Assembly (NCBI GenBank): GCA_009760885.1
Contig: CM019713.1
Coordinates: 24,374,427-24,438,426, forward strand
Source of the DNA: Achatina immaculata
Taxonomy: Eukaryota > Mollusca > Gastropoda > Stylommatophora > Achatinidae
Reading direction: 5' to 3'
DNA: 64,000 bases
The first letter of the stretch is position 1; every line of letters begins with the position of its first letter. Shown here in pieces: positions 45,225-54,820 of this stretch. Below the pieces are notes generated by a model. The model was not told the DNA's origin, searched no databases, and saw nothing but the letters and a program-made list of their open reading frames with translations. The position numbers and the translations under genes were made by a program.

Positions 45225-46330
45225 CATAACAACAGAGATTGTCATACGAGCAGGAGTACATGGCAATGAAGTGGCAGACAAACTTACTGAACAGGTTAAA
45301 ATAAATGGCAGGCTGAGAATGGGCAAGGGCGACATCGATAAAGCTGTATTGGAAAGACTGGAGGAAAGTGAAGAGCAGAAACGTAAGAACAGTGTAATCA
45401 TGAAGTGATTTCTGGAGCTAGGACAAATTAAAGGTGCTTGTACGAAATCTGATCTGTGTTGTAACCAACAAATATTTGATAGGAAAACACACTCTAGGAT
45501 GGATGCTGTGGCATGTGGTGGATGCTGTGGCATGTGGTGGAGCATATATGGGGCTGTCCTTCTTCTTCGTAGTAGTACACACACTGGTGATGATGCGTGG
45601 TACCCTGATTTTTGCGATGCACCTTTTGACTGAGTAACTCCGACTTCAGCACCTTTCCTTGCTAGGGCAGACTGTGGTCTTGCTCGGACTGCCATGAAGA
45701 CAGTGGTGTAAGCTGGCCTGGCCAAAACTTTGTTTTCCAGCCTCTGGTGGCTGAACTTAAGCCCCTTCTCCACGTCAGATCCAGCATGCAACGCTGGCTG
45801 GCCAGACGGCTTTGAGACAGTTCCACTGAGACACTCCGACTTTGGGATGAGGAATCCGATGAGTGCCTCAAAGATATCCATTCTCCGCCACCTATAGTCT
45901 GCTGGCTCTCTTTTCTTTACATCATTCTGCTAGCCATTGTTGTAAAGACCCATAGGCTTGTCATGTCCTGGATTCATTGGTTTCACAGCAGATTTTCCTC
46001 ATCCCCGGCGGTGATTTCCATTTCCCCATCCGTCCACCAACCTGACATTACATTTTATAAAAATAACAGTTTAAATTAGTGTTGACTGGTGCAGGTTTCT
46101 GGGCTACAGAAGTAAGTCAGAGTTTTTAAGCAAACAGATCTTTTATGTTACATGTCTCACAAAGGTGTGTTAAGATAAGTGTGTTCTTAACACAGCTGTT
46201 CCCAGGGGATGGGGCTGTCCTGAATGCGGTGATGTCGGAGCCTGATTTTGAACCTTTGTCCATTGTGGTAGGGTCAGTGTGCTCCCAGAGTTGGTTCAGC
46301 TTGCTATGAGGTCTTCTTCTCAGGAAAAGT
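45225..46330 (+). mobile_element. I-type LINE RNase H fragment, split by an F element
   Basis: The frame near 45235-45400 reads VIRAGVHGNEVADKLTEQVK, the end of an RNase H domain (usual VGIxGNExAD), then a C-terminal Cys/His-like stretch (HSRMDAVACGGCCG). After the F insertion (45561-46208) it resumes in the C-terminal region (GAVLNAVMSEPDFEPLSIVV). RNase H indicates the I rather than Jockey or RTE group. Confidence 0.72.
45561..46208 (-). mobile_element. F element, copy 3
   Basis: A 13-bp target duplication, ATGGGGCTGTCCT, lies at 45548-45560 and 46209-46221. The body matches the other F copies (ends TTCCCAGGGG on the + strand). The GAA tail is diverged (CTACGAAGAAGAA). It sits inside the RNase H fragment of the I-type element. 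Confidence 0.85.
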
Positions 46331-46610
46331 TTGGTAACACATCCTTGCCAAACTTGAAGCCTGTGGTTCAGGTCTTCATCAGACACAAAGAATTAATGGT
46401 TACAAAGAAATATTCACTCTCACTCACTCACTCACTCACTCACGATCAGTTTTGTAATTGAACACATGTGAAAGTGTAAAAGCTATTTTGAAAATATAGC
46501 GTTTACATTTTTTTAAAAATGCATGTGAAATGAAACAAATTAAGATGTTCATTAAAAGAAAAAATATTGTTTCACACATAACAATCAGTACAGAATTTTA
46601 TTTTGTCTTT

Positions 46611-46677
46611 GCGGAAGGAAGGAAGGAAGGAGGGAGGGAGGGAAGGGAGGGAAGGAAGGAAGGAGGGAAGGAAGGAA
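46611..46677. repeat. GGAA microsatellite
   Basis: A GGAAGGAAGG run with GGGA variants. Confidence 0.9.
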
Positions 46678-46680
46678 GAT

Positions 46681-47088
46681 ATCCTTAACGTGTGCAGAGA
46701 ACATATCCTTACCATAGTGTGGAGAACATATCCTTACCGTAGTGTGGAGAACATATCCTTACTGTAGTGTGGAGAACATATCCTTACCGTAGTGTTGAGA
46801 ACATATCCTTACCATGTGTGGAGAACATATCCTTACCATAGTGTGGAGAACATATCCTTACCAAAGTGTACAGAACATATCCTTACCATAGTGTGGAGAA
46901 CATATCTTTACCATAGTGTGCAGAACATATCCTTACCATAGTGTGGAGAACATATCCTTACCATAGTGTGGAGAACATATCCTTACCATAGTGTGGAGAA
47001 CATATCCTTACCATAGTGTGGAGAACATATCCTTACCATAGTGTGGAGAACATATTCTTACCATAGTGTGGAGAACATATCCTTATCA
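46681..47088. repeat. 25-bp minisatellite, about 16 copies
   Basis: The unit is CCTTACCATAGTGTGGAGAA followed by CATAT. It stops ~45 bp before the acceptor of the exon at 47134, so it occupies the region where a branch point would be expected. Confidence 0.93.
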
Positions 47089-47133
47089 TGGAGTGGATTC
47101 TATTGTCAGTGTTTTCTTACATAAATTTTTCAG

Positions 47134-47242
47134 ATTTTCCTGATGAAGGCTGTGTTAACCAAATGTATGAGTTCACAAACTGCTATTTTCACAAAATTAC
47201 TGTTGGTGTAGGAATACAAGGTTTGGAGGAAACTTTATGCAG
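47134..47242 (+). CDS. Module 6, type I exon
   Basis: Acceptor AATTTTTCAG; DFPDEGCVNQMYEFTNCYFH ... QGLEETLC and AG before donor GTTAGC. Three cysteines. At 109 nt it is shorter than its relatives, mainly between C2 and C3. The phase still fits. Confidence 0.85.
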
Positions 47243-47692
47243 GTTAGCAGTTTATATTAACCTTTATAGTAATTTTTTTTTTAAAATTATGAGCAGATAT
47301 GAATGTAATAGAATCATGACACAGCTATCACGTCAGTTCTTACTATGCCATTAGCATGTTATTTGCCTCATCAATCACATTTTACTCTCATTTCTTTCAT
47401 CATTTTTTGAGAGATGCTTAGAATGGGTCAGACTCTTCTGTTCTACTGATTTCCTTGAGAATGAAAGCAGTATATTGTAATCTCTCAAACACAGTCATTT
47501 TTGCTGTCAAAGAAGTGAAAAAAGAAAACTAAAATAAATTATCTTTCCATGTTATATCTACTTGCATGAGAAGGCACGGTGACTTCTTGCTGTAGCAACA
47601 GGGTTATGTATGACCTTTGACAAAATTTCTGTACAGTCTAAAACTAGATGAATCATGAAAAAATATGTATCTACCATAAGACTGTCATATGT

Positions 47693-48640
47693 ATTTGCAG
47701 TCAAGACAGAAGAAGTAATGAGCGAATGGTTTCAGATCGAAACAGACATGAAACAAGGATGTATGTTATTTCCATTGCTTTTTGGAATTGCCATTGACTT
47801 TATAATGAAAAGATGCTGTACAGGTAAAACCGGCATTGATTGGGTACATGGGACCCAAACAGAAGATCTTGATTTTGCAGATGACATAACTCTTATCAGT
47901 GACAATGTGAAATCGATGCAGGAAGAAACAGATTCCATGTCTTCCTTGGCTAGCAAAATAGGTCTTGAAATTAACAAAGACAAAACAAAAATGATGAAAG
48001 CTGTTGATGAAATAAACCATTTTGCATACCTTGTCAGCTACATAGATCAGGATAGTGACACCAGGAAGGAAGTTAGATTAGAATTGCAAAAGCAGCATTG
48101 TCCTTCAAAAATCTTGAGAACATATGGAATTCAGAAGTTATAAGCACAAAAACCAAGTTAAAATTATTCAATTCAAATGTGATATCCACCCTCATTTATG
48201 CATGCAAAAGCTGGAAATCAATGAAAAAAAAATAGAACAAGAAATTAGACTCCTTTTAAAACAAATGCCTCAGGAAAATACTTGGTATAAAGTGAAATGA
48301 ATTTAAGAACAACACAGAGATAAGACAGATGAGCAAACAACAACCTGTCTCATGGGTGATCAGAAAAAGAAGATGGACATATGTAAGCCAAGAAGAAACA
48401 GTCAGAGAGTACCAAAACAAGCTATCAAGTGGAGCACAACAGGCTGAAGAAAAAGAGATTGACTATGTGAAACTCTAAAGAGGACATTGTTTAGAGAAGC
48501 CACTTTAGTGGGCATAACATCCCTTGATGAAGTTGAAAGACTCACCAAAAACAGGAAATCTTGGCAAACAACTATACAAGCCCTATGTGACGTTTAATGG
48601 CATGGGAAGGATGTAAGATGTAAGATAAGACTGTCAGATC
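47693..48640 (+). mobile_element. RTE-B LINE, truncated and degenerate
   Basis: Frame 47655-48143: SEWFQIETDMKQGC, LLFGIAIDFIMKRC, DFADDITLISDNVK (FADD), LASKIGLEINKDKTK, then FAYLVSYIDQ. Later the YAC, GIKWNEF-like and RKRD-like regions are broken. It ends in GGGAAGGATGTAAGATGTAA, the RTE-B tail. Confidence 0.82.
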
Positions 48641-48742
48641 TAGCAGAATATTTTAGAAGACATATTCATATACATGAGTATGACAAAAATGGATTCATAT
48701 ACACATACAACAAAGTATTTGTCTGTCTACTTCCTTACACAG

Positions 48743-48869
48743 CATCAGATCAGATGAAGAGTGCATCAAGAATCCAAATGATGCTTGCGCTAAGCATTTT
48801 CTTGATGTTTTTGTCAAAGCAATGGACACACTTGTCCCATACTGTCTAGCAACTGAAGTTAACAAGAAG
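48743..48869 (+). CDS. Module 6, type II exon (last module)
   Basis: Acceptor CTTACACAG; C completes a Ser codon: S-IRSDEECIKNPNDACAKHFL, then DVFVKAMDTLVPYCLATEV and NKK, donor GTGAGA. Three cysteines, so module 6 has six. It ends in phase 0, unlike the other type II exons, and so reads into the tail exon. Confidence 0.87.
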
Positions 48870-48899
48870 GTGAGATGACATGCATGAGATTATGAATCT

Positions 48900-49620
48900 T
48901 TCTTTATTCATACTTTCGATGTTTCTCCTTGCCTGATCAGTCTTTGATTATACTTTCAGTCTTTTATCTTATTTTCTGACCAAACATTGATTATGCTAAA
49001 ACTTTCAACATTTCTTTTTTTCCTCTTAGATGTCTCTGGAACTGTGAATTTATGCTGTTAGCAGCCAACACCAAGATGATCTTGAAGCTTAGCCATCAAA
49101 CTGATTGGAGAGTCAGTCACAGTGGCCTGCTTGTAGCACTTGGTCTCATGTTCATGGGCTGACTTTCTAGAGTGAAGCAATCTTCTTGACAGGTTCTATT
49201 TCCATTGAGCTCTATCCTGCTTGAAAGAAGTCAACCTTCTTACTGTGAGAACAGTGAAGATCTAAGTTAGGGCCTTAGCTAACTCTAGTTCTCAAATAGC
49301 TTGATCACCATCCTGTCTACCTATTACAATTATCCTTGCTCCCAGTTTCAGATTATTAGATTATTTGTTTAGTTTATTGTTGGTGGTGTAGAATCAAGTA
49401 ACTCTAAATATTCTTTTTAGCTTATATTAATTATTGTGGAAAGCTTGTGATGTTAAATTCAATATATGCTGCAGTGGTTTTCAGAGTGTTCTTTTGTTGG
49501 TATCATCACAGAATATCATACTCATTTATTTTGCCTAGTTTTAAAAACTATGCCCATCTCAGTGAATTACATGTCCTCAGAGGAAGAGAAAGCAAATCTC
49601 ATTTGTGCACTAGAACACAA
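48900..49620. other. Last intron, first part: nothing certain
   Basis: AT-rich with a faint SINE-like stretch near 49050-49160 (CAGCCAACACC, CTTGGTCTCATGTTCATGG) that I could not bound. Confidence 0.4.
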
Positions 49621-49624
49621 GTCA

Positions 49625-49870
49625 TGTACAACCAACACAGTATTGGTATTATATCAGCCAACACAGTATTGGTATTTATCAGCCAACACAGTATTGGTAT
49701 TATATCAACCAACACAGTATTAGTATTATATCAACAAACAAAATATTGGTATTATATCAACCAACACAATATTGGTATTATATCAGCCAACACAATATTG
49801 GTATTATATCAACCAACACAATATTGGTATTATATCAACCAACACAGTACTGATGTTATATCAGCCAGAA
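49625..49870. repeat. 26-bp minisatellite, about 9 copies
   Basis: The unit is TATTGGTATTATATCAACCA followed by ACACAG, with CAGCC/AACC and GTA/ATA variants. Confidence 0.92.
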
Positions 49871-50289
49871 TAATAAAGGACATCCTGGTGTCAAATACAG
49901 AACACTTAAGAGCATGTCCCGAGCGTAATGAATCACCTCCTTCAGACTAGCAACAGAGCTAGCTCATATCCAGTGTCCAGTTTTAAGAAGTGCTGTGCTG
50001 ACAAAGTTAAATGGTTAAAATGAGGCTAATAGTGTTTTGCATCATTACTTTTTAAAAAATTATAATAATTGAGTCATTTTATATGATAATTTCAAATACT
50101 TCTGACTTTTGTATAAAATATTTATTCATTGAGTGCTGTGGCTGATAAGCATTAGAGATTATGTTCCAACATTTTATATGTATCAGTTGTGTTTCTTATG
50201 TCATTTGGTCTCTTTTTTTTTTTGCCCTTGAGTTTTTAAGTGATTATAAAGTTATATAACTTCTTTCTTCTCATGACATAAAGTTATAT

Positions 50290-51839
50290 CTTCTTCTTCT
50301 TTGTTCGCTTTTACCACCAAGACTGCACTGTGATCCTACTGAATTTATGCCTGTGGTCTTTGTTAAGTCCAGTGGTCTCCCCGAAAGGACCACACCAGAT
50401 CTTTGAGAGGACCACAAGAGGTTCAGAGTATCGCAGGGCTTGAGCCTGTATTCTTAGTGGGTCTCAGAAGTGGGACTGCTTGACACCATGGTTTTCGTTG
50501 CACCAGTTTAGTCTAGAGTTAGACTTTCTCCCGGAAGACCTCTACGTGTTTTGGATATCATTATATCCCCGCTGGGTGAGAGGTGGTAGCCCACCCAGGC
50601 TAGAGTTGGACTATCTCACCGGAAAACCTCAACGTGTTTTGAGATAACCGTGTGTCACTGCCGGGTGAGAGGTGGTTGCCCATCCAGTCCAGTGTTGGAC
50701 TTTCTCATTGGAAAACCTCAGCGTGATTTCTCTCTCTCTCTGAACCTTAAGTGCCCAGGGCACATGGGGCTTCCGCAAGGGTTTTCCACAAATGCCTGTC
50801 TTTCGCCTTTTTTTTCTGCTCTTGCCCAGGTGAGCCCTCTATTGCTCAACATCCTTTCTGTTGTTCTTCTCCATGTCTCTTTTGGTCTACCCTTACTTCT
50901 GTTCCCCTGTGGTGTCCATCTTAGTGCTATTTTTGGTAGTGAGTTGTCAGTCATTCTGAGCACATGTCCCAACCATCGCCAGCGTCTTTCCTCAATAATT
51001 GTTGTCAGTGGTTTCATCTGCATTTCTGCCAATAAGATGTTATTTCTTATGGTGTTTGGCCAAAATATTTTTTTAATTCTCCGTAAACATTTAGTCTGGA
51101 AAGAATTCAACTTGTTTTCTATGGTTTTGGTGATTTTCCAGCATTCACTACCATAGAGTAGTACACTTAGAACATTACTCTTAAATATCCTGATTTTCAT
51201 ATTTATGCTTAGTTTATTTGATTTCCATATATTCTGTAGCATTGCAAAAGCCTGGTTTGCTCTAGTAAGTCTGCTGTTGATGTCCTCTGACAGCGTGATT
51301 AGGATACGCAAACATTCCCGCCGGGTGAGAGGTGGTTGCTTATCTAGACTGCCCTGGTCCAGTGTCTCCGACTTCAGCATTTTGCGGTCGTGGCCGCTAC
51401 CCTTCCTAGTTGTGACCAGGATGGAGCTTTTGTCCAGGAGGACGAATACTCTCCGCTAGTGACTTCCACCCCTGGGTTAAGCCGATTTAGGCATATTATC
51501 CCAGTATGGGTGTGTTTGGGACATGACCGACCTCTAGAGCAGAGGTACCATGACATGCATAGCCTTCAAGTTTCATCCCTGGTGTGAGCTGTTTTAGGCA
51601 TAATTCACCAGTATGGGTGTATTTCGGATGTGGCCGGCCTTTAGAGCAGAGGCACCATGGTATGTGTAGCTCTCACAGCGATACTACTGGACATACCGAT
51701 TAAACTTCACTTTATCCTTTCCTTCACCTTTTCACATCGGCGCCGCACAGCAACCCTTACTTCTTTTCCGCAGTTTCTTCCTTGACCGGGAGGAGTTTCA
51801 CTCCATGCGCGGCATCCGAAGAGTCTCGCCAGCAGTGAC
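50290..51839 (-). mobile_element. E element, with nested RTE-C
   Basis: It is inserted in the 32-bp array with target duplication AAAGTTATAT (50280-50289 and 51840-51849). Its 3' tail on the minus strand is GCGAACAAAGAAGAAGAAG. Next inwards is a region of hairpin-like CCACAGG/GGACCAC words, then ~95-bp units (GGACTTTCTCACCGGAAAAC ... GGTGAGAGGTGG). Further in are ~108-bp units (CCTCTAGAGCAGAGGT ... CGGTTTAGGCAT). No ORF above noise. RTE-C interrupts it at 50729-51290. Confidence 0.82.
50729..51290 (-). mobile_element. RTE-C LINE, 3' fragment
   Basis: The minus frame covers LSINMKIRIFKSNVLSVLLY, GSECWKITKTIENKLNSFQT, WLGHVLRMTDNSLPKIALRW and a basic GNRSKGRPKETW. It ends in a GA tail (CTCTCTCTCTCT on +). 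A 10-bp target duplication, CAGCGTGATT, flanks it (50719-50728 and 51291-51300), inside an E element. The copy is intact across the C-terminus, so it can serve to read the frame of the damaged copy at 17430-19600. Confidence 0.88.
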
Positions 51840-52721
51840 AAAGTTATATAACTTCTTTCTTCTCATGACATAAAGTTATATAACTTCTTTCTTCTCATGA
51901 CATAAAGTTATATAACTTCTTTCTTCTCATGACATAAAGTTTTATATAACTTCTTTCTTCTTATGACACAGCGACTCTTTAGCCACTTCAGTTCTTTTAA
52001 TTACGGTTCTGCAGTGTTGAAATAGATTTCTTGATTTATTTATATAGCCATATAGGTTGTATGTTGCATCTTCCTCAAAACTTTTTGTAAGCTATGCAGT
52101 ATTTTTTAATCAGTATATGAAAATTACAGATGTTATAAATAAGTGTAAGTGATGTGATGTTTTACCATACTAGAGAAGAAAGTAAATAAATAGTTTTGTG
52201 TAGCAAGATTCTCCTTCATGAATGTTTCATTTTTTTGTTTTAAATGTTCTAATTACCTTCTGTTTAGTGGGGACAGGTTGTCCAAAAAGTCAAGGAGTCC
52301 AAAATTTATGAATGAATAATTTAACAAAGAAGTACCCATAGTAAACAAAATGAAAGATGATAGAGGTGTATGGTACAGTTTTACAAAGCGATAGAAGGAG
52401 GAGAAAAGTGATAAAAAACACAAATAATGAGAAGATAACAAAATGAAGATAATAGGAGTATAAATACAGTGCTTGTATATTATGTACAGTATAAGCAATG
52501 TAAGAAATGCAATGAGCAAAAATAAACAAGAATAAATGAATAAACTGGCAGACATTTCATAATATACCCATTGTGTCCTGAAAACGTTTGTATAGTGCAT
52601 TTTCCATTATCAATATTTTTATCTAGAAAATTCAAAATCCAGGAAACTAAAGTGTACCAAATCATGGGTCATCAGTAGATTTTTCTGCTGTTAATTTTAT
52701 TTATGTTTTTTCTTTCAACAG

Positions 52722-52790
52722 ACAGCAAAAGATGCCAAGACCAGCGTCAATGATCAGCAGCTAAAATTCAGACCTAAAGGAGGCAGTTAG
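52722..52790 (+). CDS. C-terminal exon with stop
   Basis: Acceptor TTTCTTTCAACAG; TAKDAKTSVNDQQLKFRPKG GS then TAG at 52788-52790. It is read in phase 0 from the 48743 exon. The tail is lysine-rich, polar and without cysteine. No membrane anchor or GPI-type end is visible. Confidence 0.82.
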   Translation, partial: TAKDAKTSVNDQQLKFRPKGGS

Positions 52791-52989
52791 TGCAACACAA
52801 ATACAACTGCAGGACTGTAATAGTGCCAACTTTGAATCAGACATCAGTGCTATAACTATAATCTTTTTTTTTTTTATCTGCTTACTTTCTTGAGCAAAAC
52901 AGGGCTAGCTCTTCTGCTACAAGTTATGATTTTCACACATGTAACTAAATGTCTTCTTCAAACCTCGAAGCAACTAGTTATGTTAGCCT

Positions 52990-53232
52990 TACACTTACAC
53001 TTTCAACAAATCTATAGATGCTCTCATCTCAGGCTTACACTTTCAACAAATCTATAGATGCTCTCATCTCAGGCTTACACTTTCAACAAATCTATAGATG
53101 CTCTCATCTCAGGCTTACACTTTCAACAAATCTATAGATGCTCTCATCTCAGGCTTACACTTTCAACAAATCTATAGATGCTCTCATCTCAGGCTTACAC
53201 TTTCAACAAATCTATAGATGCTCTCATCTCCT
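52990..53232. repeat. 40-bp tandem repeat, 6 copies, in the 3' UTR
   Basis: The unit is AGGCTTACACTTTCAACAAA followed by TCTATAGATGCTCTCATCTC. Copies are essentially identical, which suggests recent expansion. Confidence 0.93.
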
Positions 53233-53637
53233 TTTACTGTATCTCCCAGTGCAGCACTGATGGCAAATTTTATGTTTTGATTTACACTTATTTTTTGTAA
53301 TCTTTACATAATCTTGTTTTCTAGCATTATTACTTTTTAATACTTTTTTATTACTTTTTATTACTTTTTTTGTCCTTAGCAGAGAAGCCATGTCAGAACT
53401 TGCAGATCACGCGATTTAAAAAAAAAAGACGCAGATGCTGGATAATACTTAATGTGTGAACAGTTCTTTCAAAGAAAAAAAAAAGTGAAACACACAAAGA
53501 CCCAGTTAGGGACATATCTATTTAAACTGGGTCATACTTAGTCCAGGTTCTCGCCAGATATTGAGACTTTCGTGTAGAAGACAGAACCAACTCTCACATG
53601 ATTGCAATGCAGTTATGATATAATATTATGTAAGTGA

Positions 53638-53643
53638 AATAAA
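53638..53643 (+). promoter_or_regulatory. Candidate poly(A) signal AATAAA
   Basis: AATAAA, overlapping a second partial AATAAT, 850 bp after the stop, with T-rich sequence following (TTTTATTATTATTTTCATTTTTT). An E element starts at 53701. Confidence 0.55.
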
Positions 53644-53700
53644 TAATGCTCATAGCTTTATTATGTTTTATTATTATTTTCATTTTTTAGACCCGGTGAT

Positions 53701-54820
53701 CTTCTTCTTCTTCGTTCGCTTCTACCACCAAGACCGCCCCTTGATCCTACTGAATTTACGCCTGTGGTCCTTCATAGGACCACAGGAGATCCCCGAGAGG
53801 ACCACAAGAGGTTCAGAGTATCGCGGGGCTTGGGCCTGTATTCTCGGTGGGTCACAAAAGCAGGATTGTGTGACACTGTGGTTTTCGTTGCTTCAGTTTA
53901 ATCTAGAGTTGGACTTTCTCACTGGAAAACCTCGACGTGTTTTAGATGTCACTATATCCCCGTCGGGTGAGAGGTGGTTGCTCATCCAGTCCAGTGTTGG
54001 ACTTTCTCACCGGAAAACCTCGGTGTGATTAGGATACGCATATATCCCCGTCGGGTGAGAGGTGGTTGCCTATCTAGACTGCACTGGTCCAATGTCTCCG
54101 ACTTCGGCATTTTGTGGTCGTGGCCGCTACCCTTCCTAGTTGTGACCAGGACAGAGCTTTTGTCCAGGAGGATGAATCCTCGCCACTAGTAAGTTTCACC
54201 CTTGGGTTAAGCCGGTTTAGCCATATTATCCCAGTATGGGCATATATAGGACGTGACCGACCTCTAGAGCAGAGGTACCGTGACATGATTAGTCATCAAG
54301 TTTCACCATTGGGTTAAGCCGGTTTAGGCATATTTCATCAGTATGTGTGTATAATCGAACGTGGCCGGCCTCTAGAGCAGAGGTGCAGTGGTATAAGTAG
54401 CTCTCGCCGCGAGACTACTGAACATACCGATTAAACTTCACTTTATATCCATCATCTTTTTCACAGCGGCACCGCACAGCAACTCTAATCGCATTTTCTT
54501 CATTGGCTGGGAGGAGTTTCGCCCCACGCGTGGCATCCGAAGAATCTCGCCAGCAGATTCTTAGTTTAACCCCTGGGTTAAGCCGGTTTAGGCAGTCTGC
54601 CCCAGTATGGGTGTATATAGGACATGGCTGGCCTCTAGAGCAGAGGTGCCGTAATTTGAGTAGCCCTGACCTCGAGACTACTGGTTACTTCACTTAATCC
54701 TTTCCACCATCTTTTCCACGGCGGCCCTGCGCGGCAACTCCAGTCGCATTTTTCTTCATTGGCCGGGAGGAGTTTCACCCCATTCACGACAGCTGAAGAA
54801 TCTCTCCAGCAGCGAGCCCC
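53701..54820 (-). mobile_element. E element, copy 2
   Basis: Begins CTTCTTCTTCTTCGTTCGCT on the + strand (reverse of the GCGAACGAAGAAG tail). It has the ~95-bp units (GGTGAGAGGTGGTTG) at 53940-54080 and ~108-bp units (AAGCCGGTTTAGGCAT) at 54200-54620. The truncated end is near 54820. No convincing target duplication was found. Confidence 0.75.

Larger units (their letters stand above)
50249..51965. repeat. 32-bp minisatellite split by an E element
   Basis: The unit is AAAGTTATATAACTTCTTTC followed by TTCTCATGACAT. One copy is left of the E insertion (50249-50289) and about four are right of it (51840-51965). The unit begins with a short palindrome (AGTTATATAACT). Confidence 0.88.
5519..52790 (+). 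other. Multi-exon gene: alternating two-exon cysteine modules (5' incomplete)
   Basis: Thirteen exons join in one frame: 139, 146, 112, 134, 139, 149, 133, 149, 142, 143, 109, 127 and 69 nt. Type I exons start in phase 1 and end in phase 2. Type II exons start in phase 2 and end in phase 1, except the last, which ends in phase 0 before a C-terminal exon with TAG. The product is at least 563 residues: six modules, each C-C-C (type I) then C-C-C (type II), with paired losses in some. The D-x-x-C start, L-x-C end and N-K/R-N start are conserved, and predicted structure from hydrophobic spacing is helical. No membrane segment is visible. The even cysteine count suggests a secreted or extracellular protein. 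The spacing recalls helical six-cysteine invertebrate domains (T20D4.11/DUF19-like, 27-kDa hemolymph protein-like), but this is only an impression. Signal peptide and promoter are outside the window. Confidence 0.85.
52791..53665 (+). other. Probable 3' UTR of the modular gene
   Basis: From the stop to ~20 bp beyond the AATAAA at 53638. It contains the 40-bp array (52990-53232) and several T-rich runs. The 3' end has not been observed, only inferred. Confidence 0.6.

Noticed and set aside
46681..47088. Regular 25-bp repeats suggesting a CRISPR array
   Set aside because: Units abut without unique spacers, in a eukaryotic intron; a minisatellite. The same applies to the other arrays.
49447..49950. 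167-codon frame
   Set aside because: Its second half is the 26-bp array and the first half has no recognisable protein.
53701..54820. GACCCGGTGAT versus AGCCCCGAGGAT as target duplication of this E copy
   Set aside because: Too many mismatches; could be chance.
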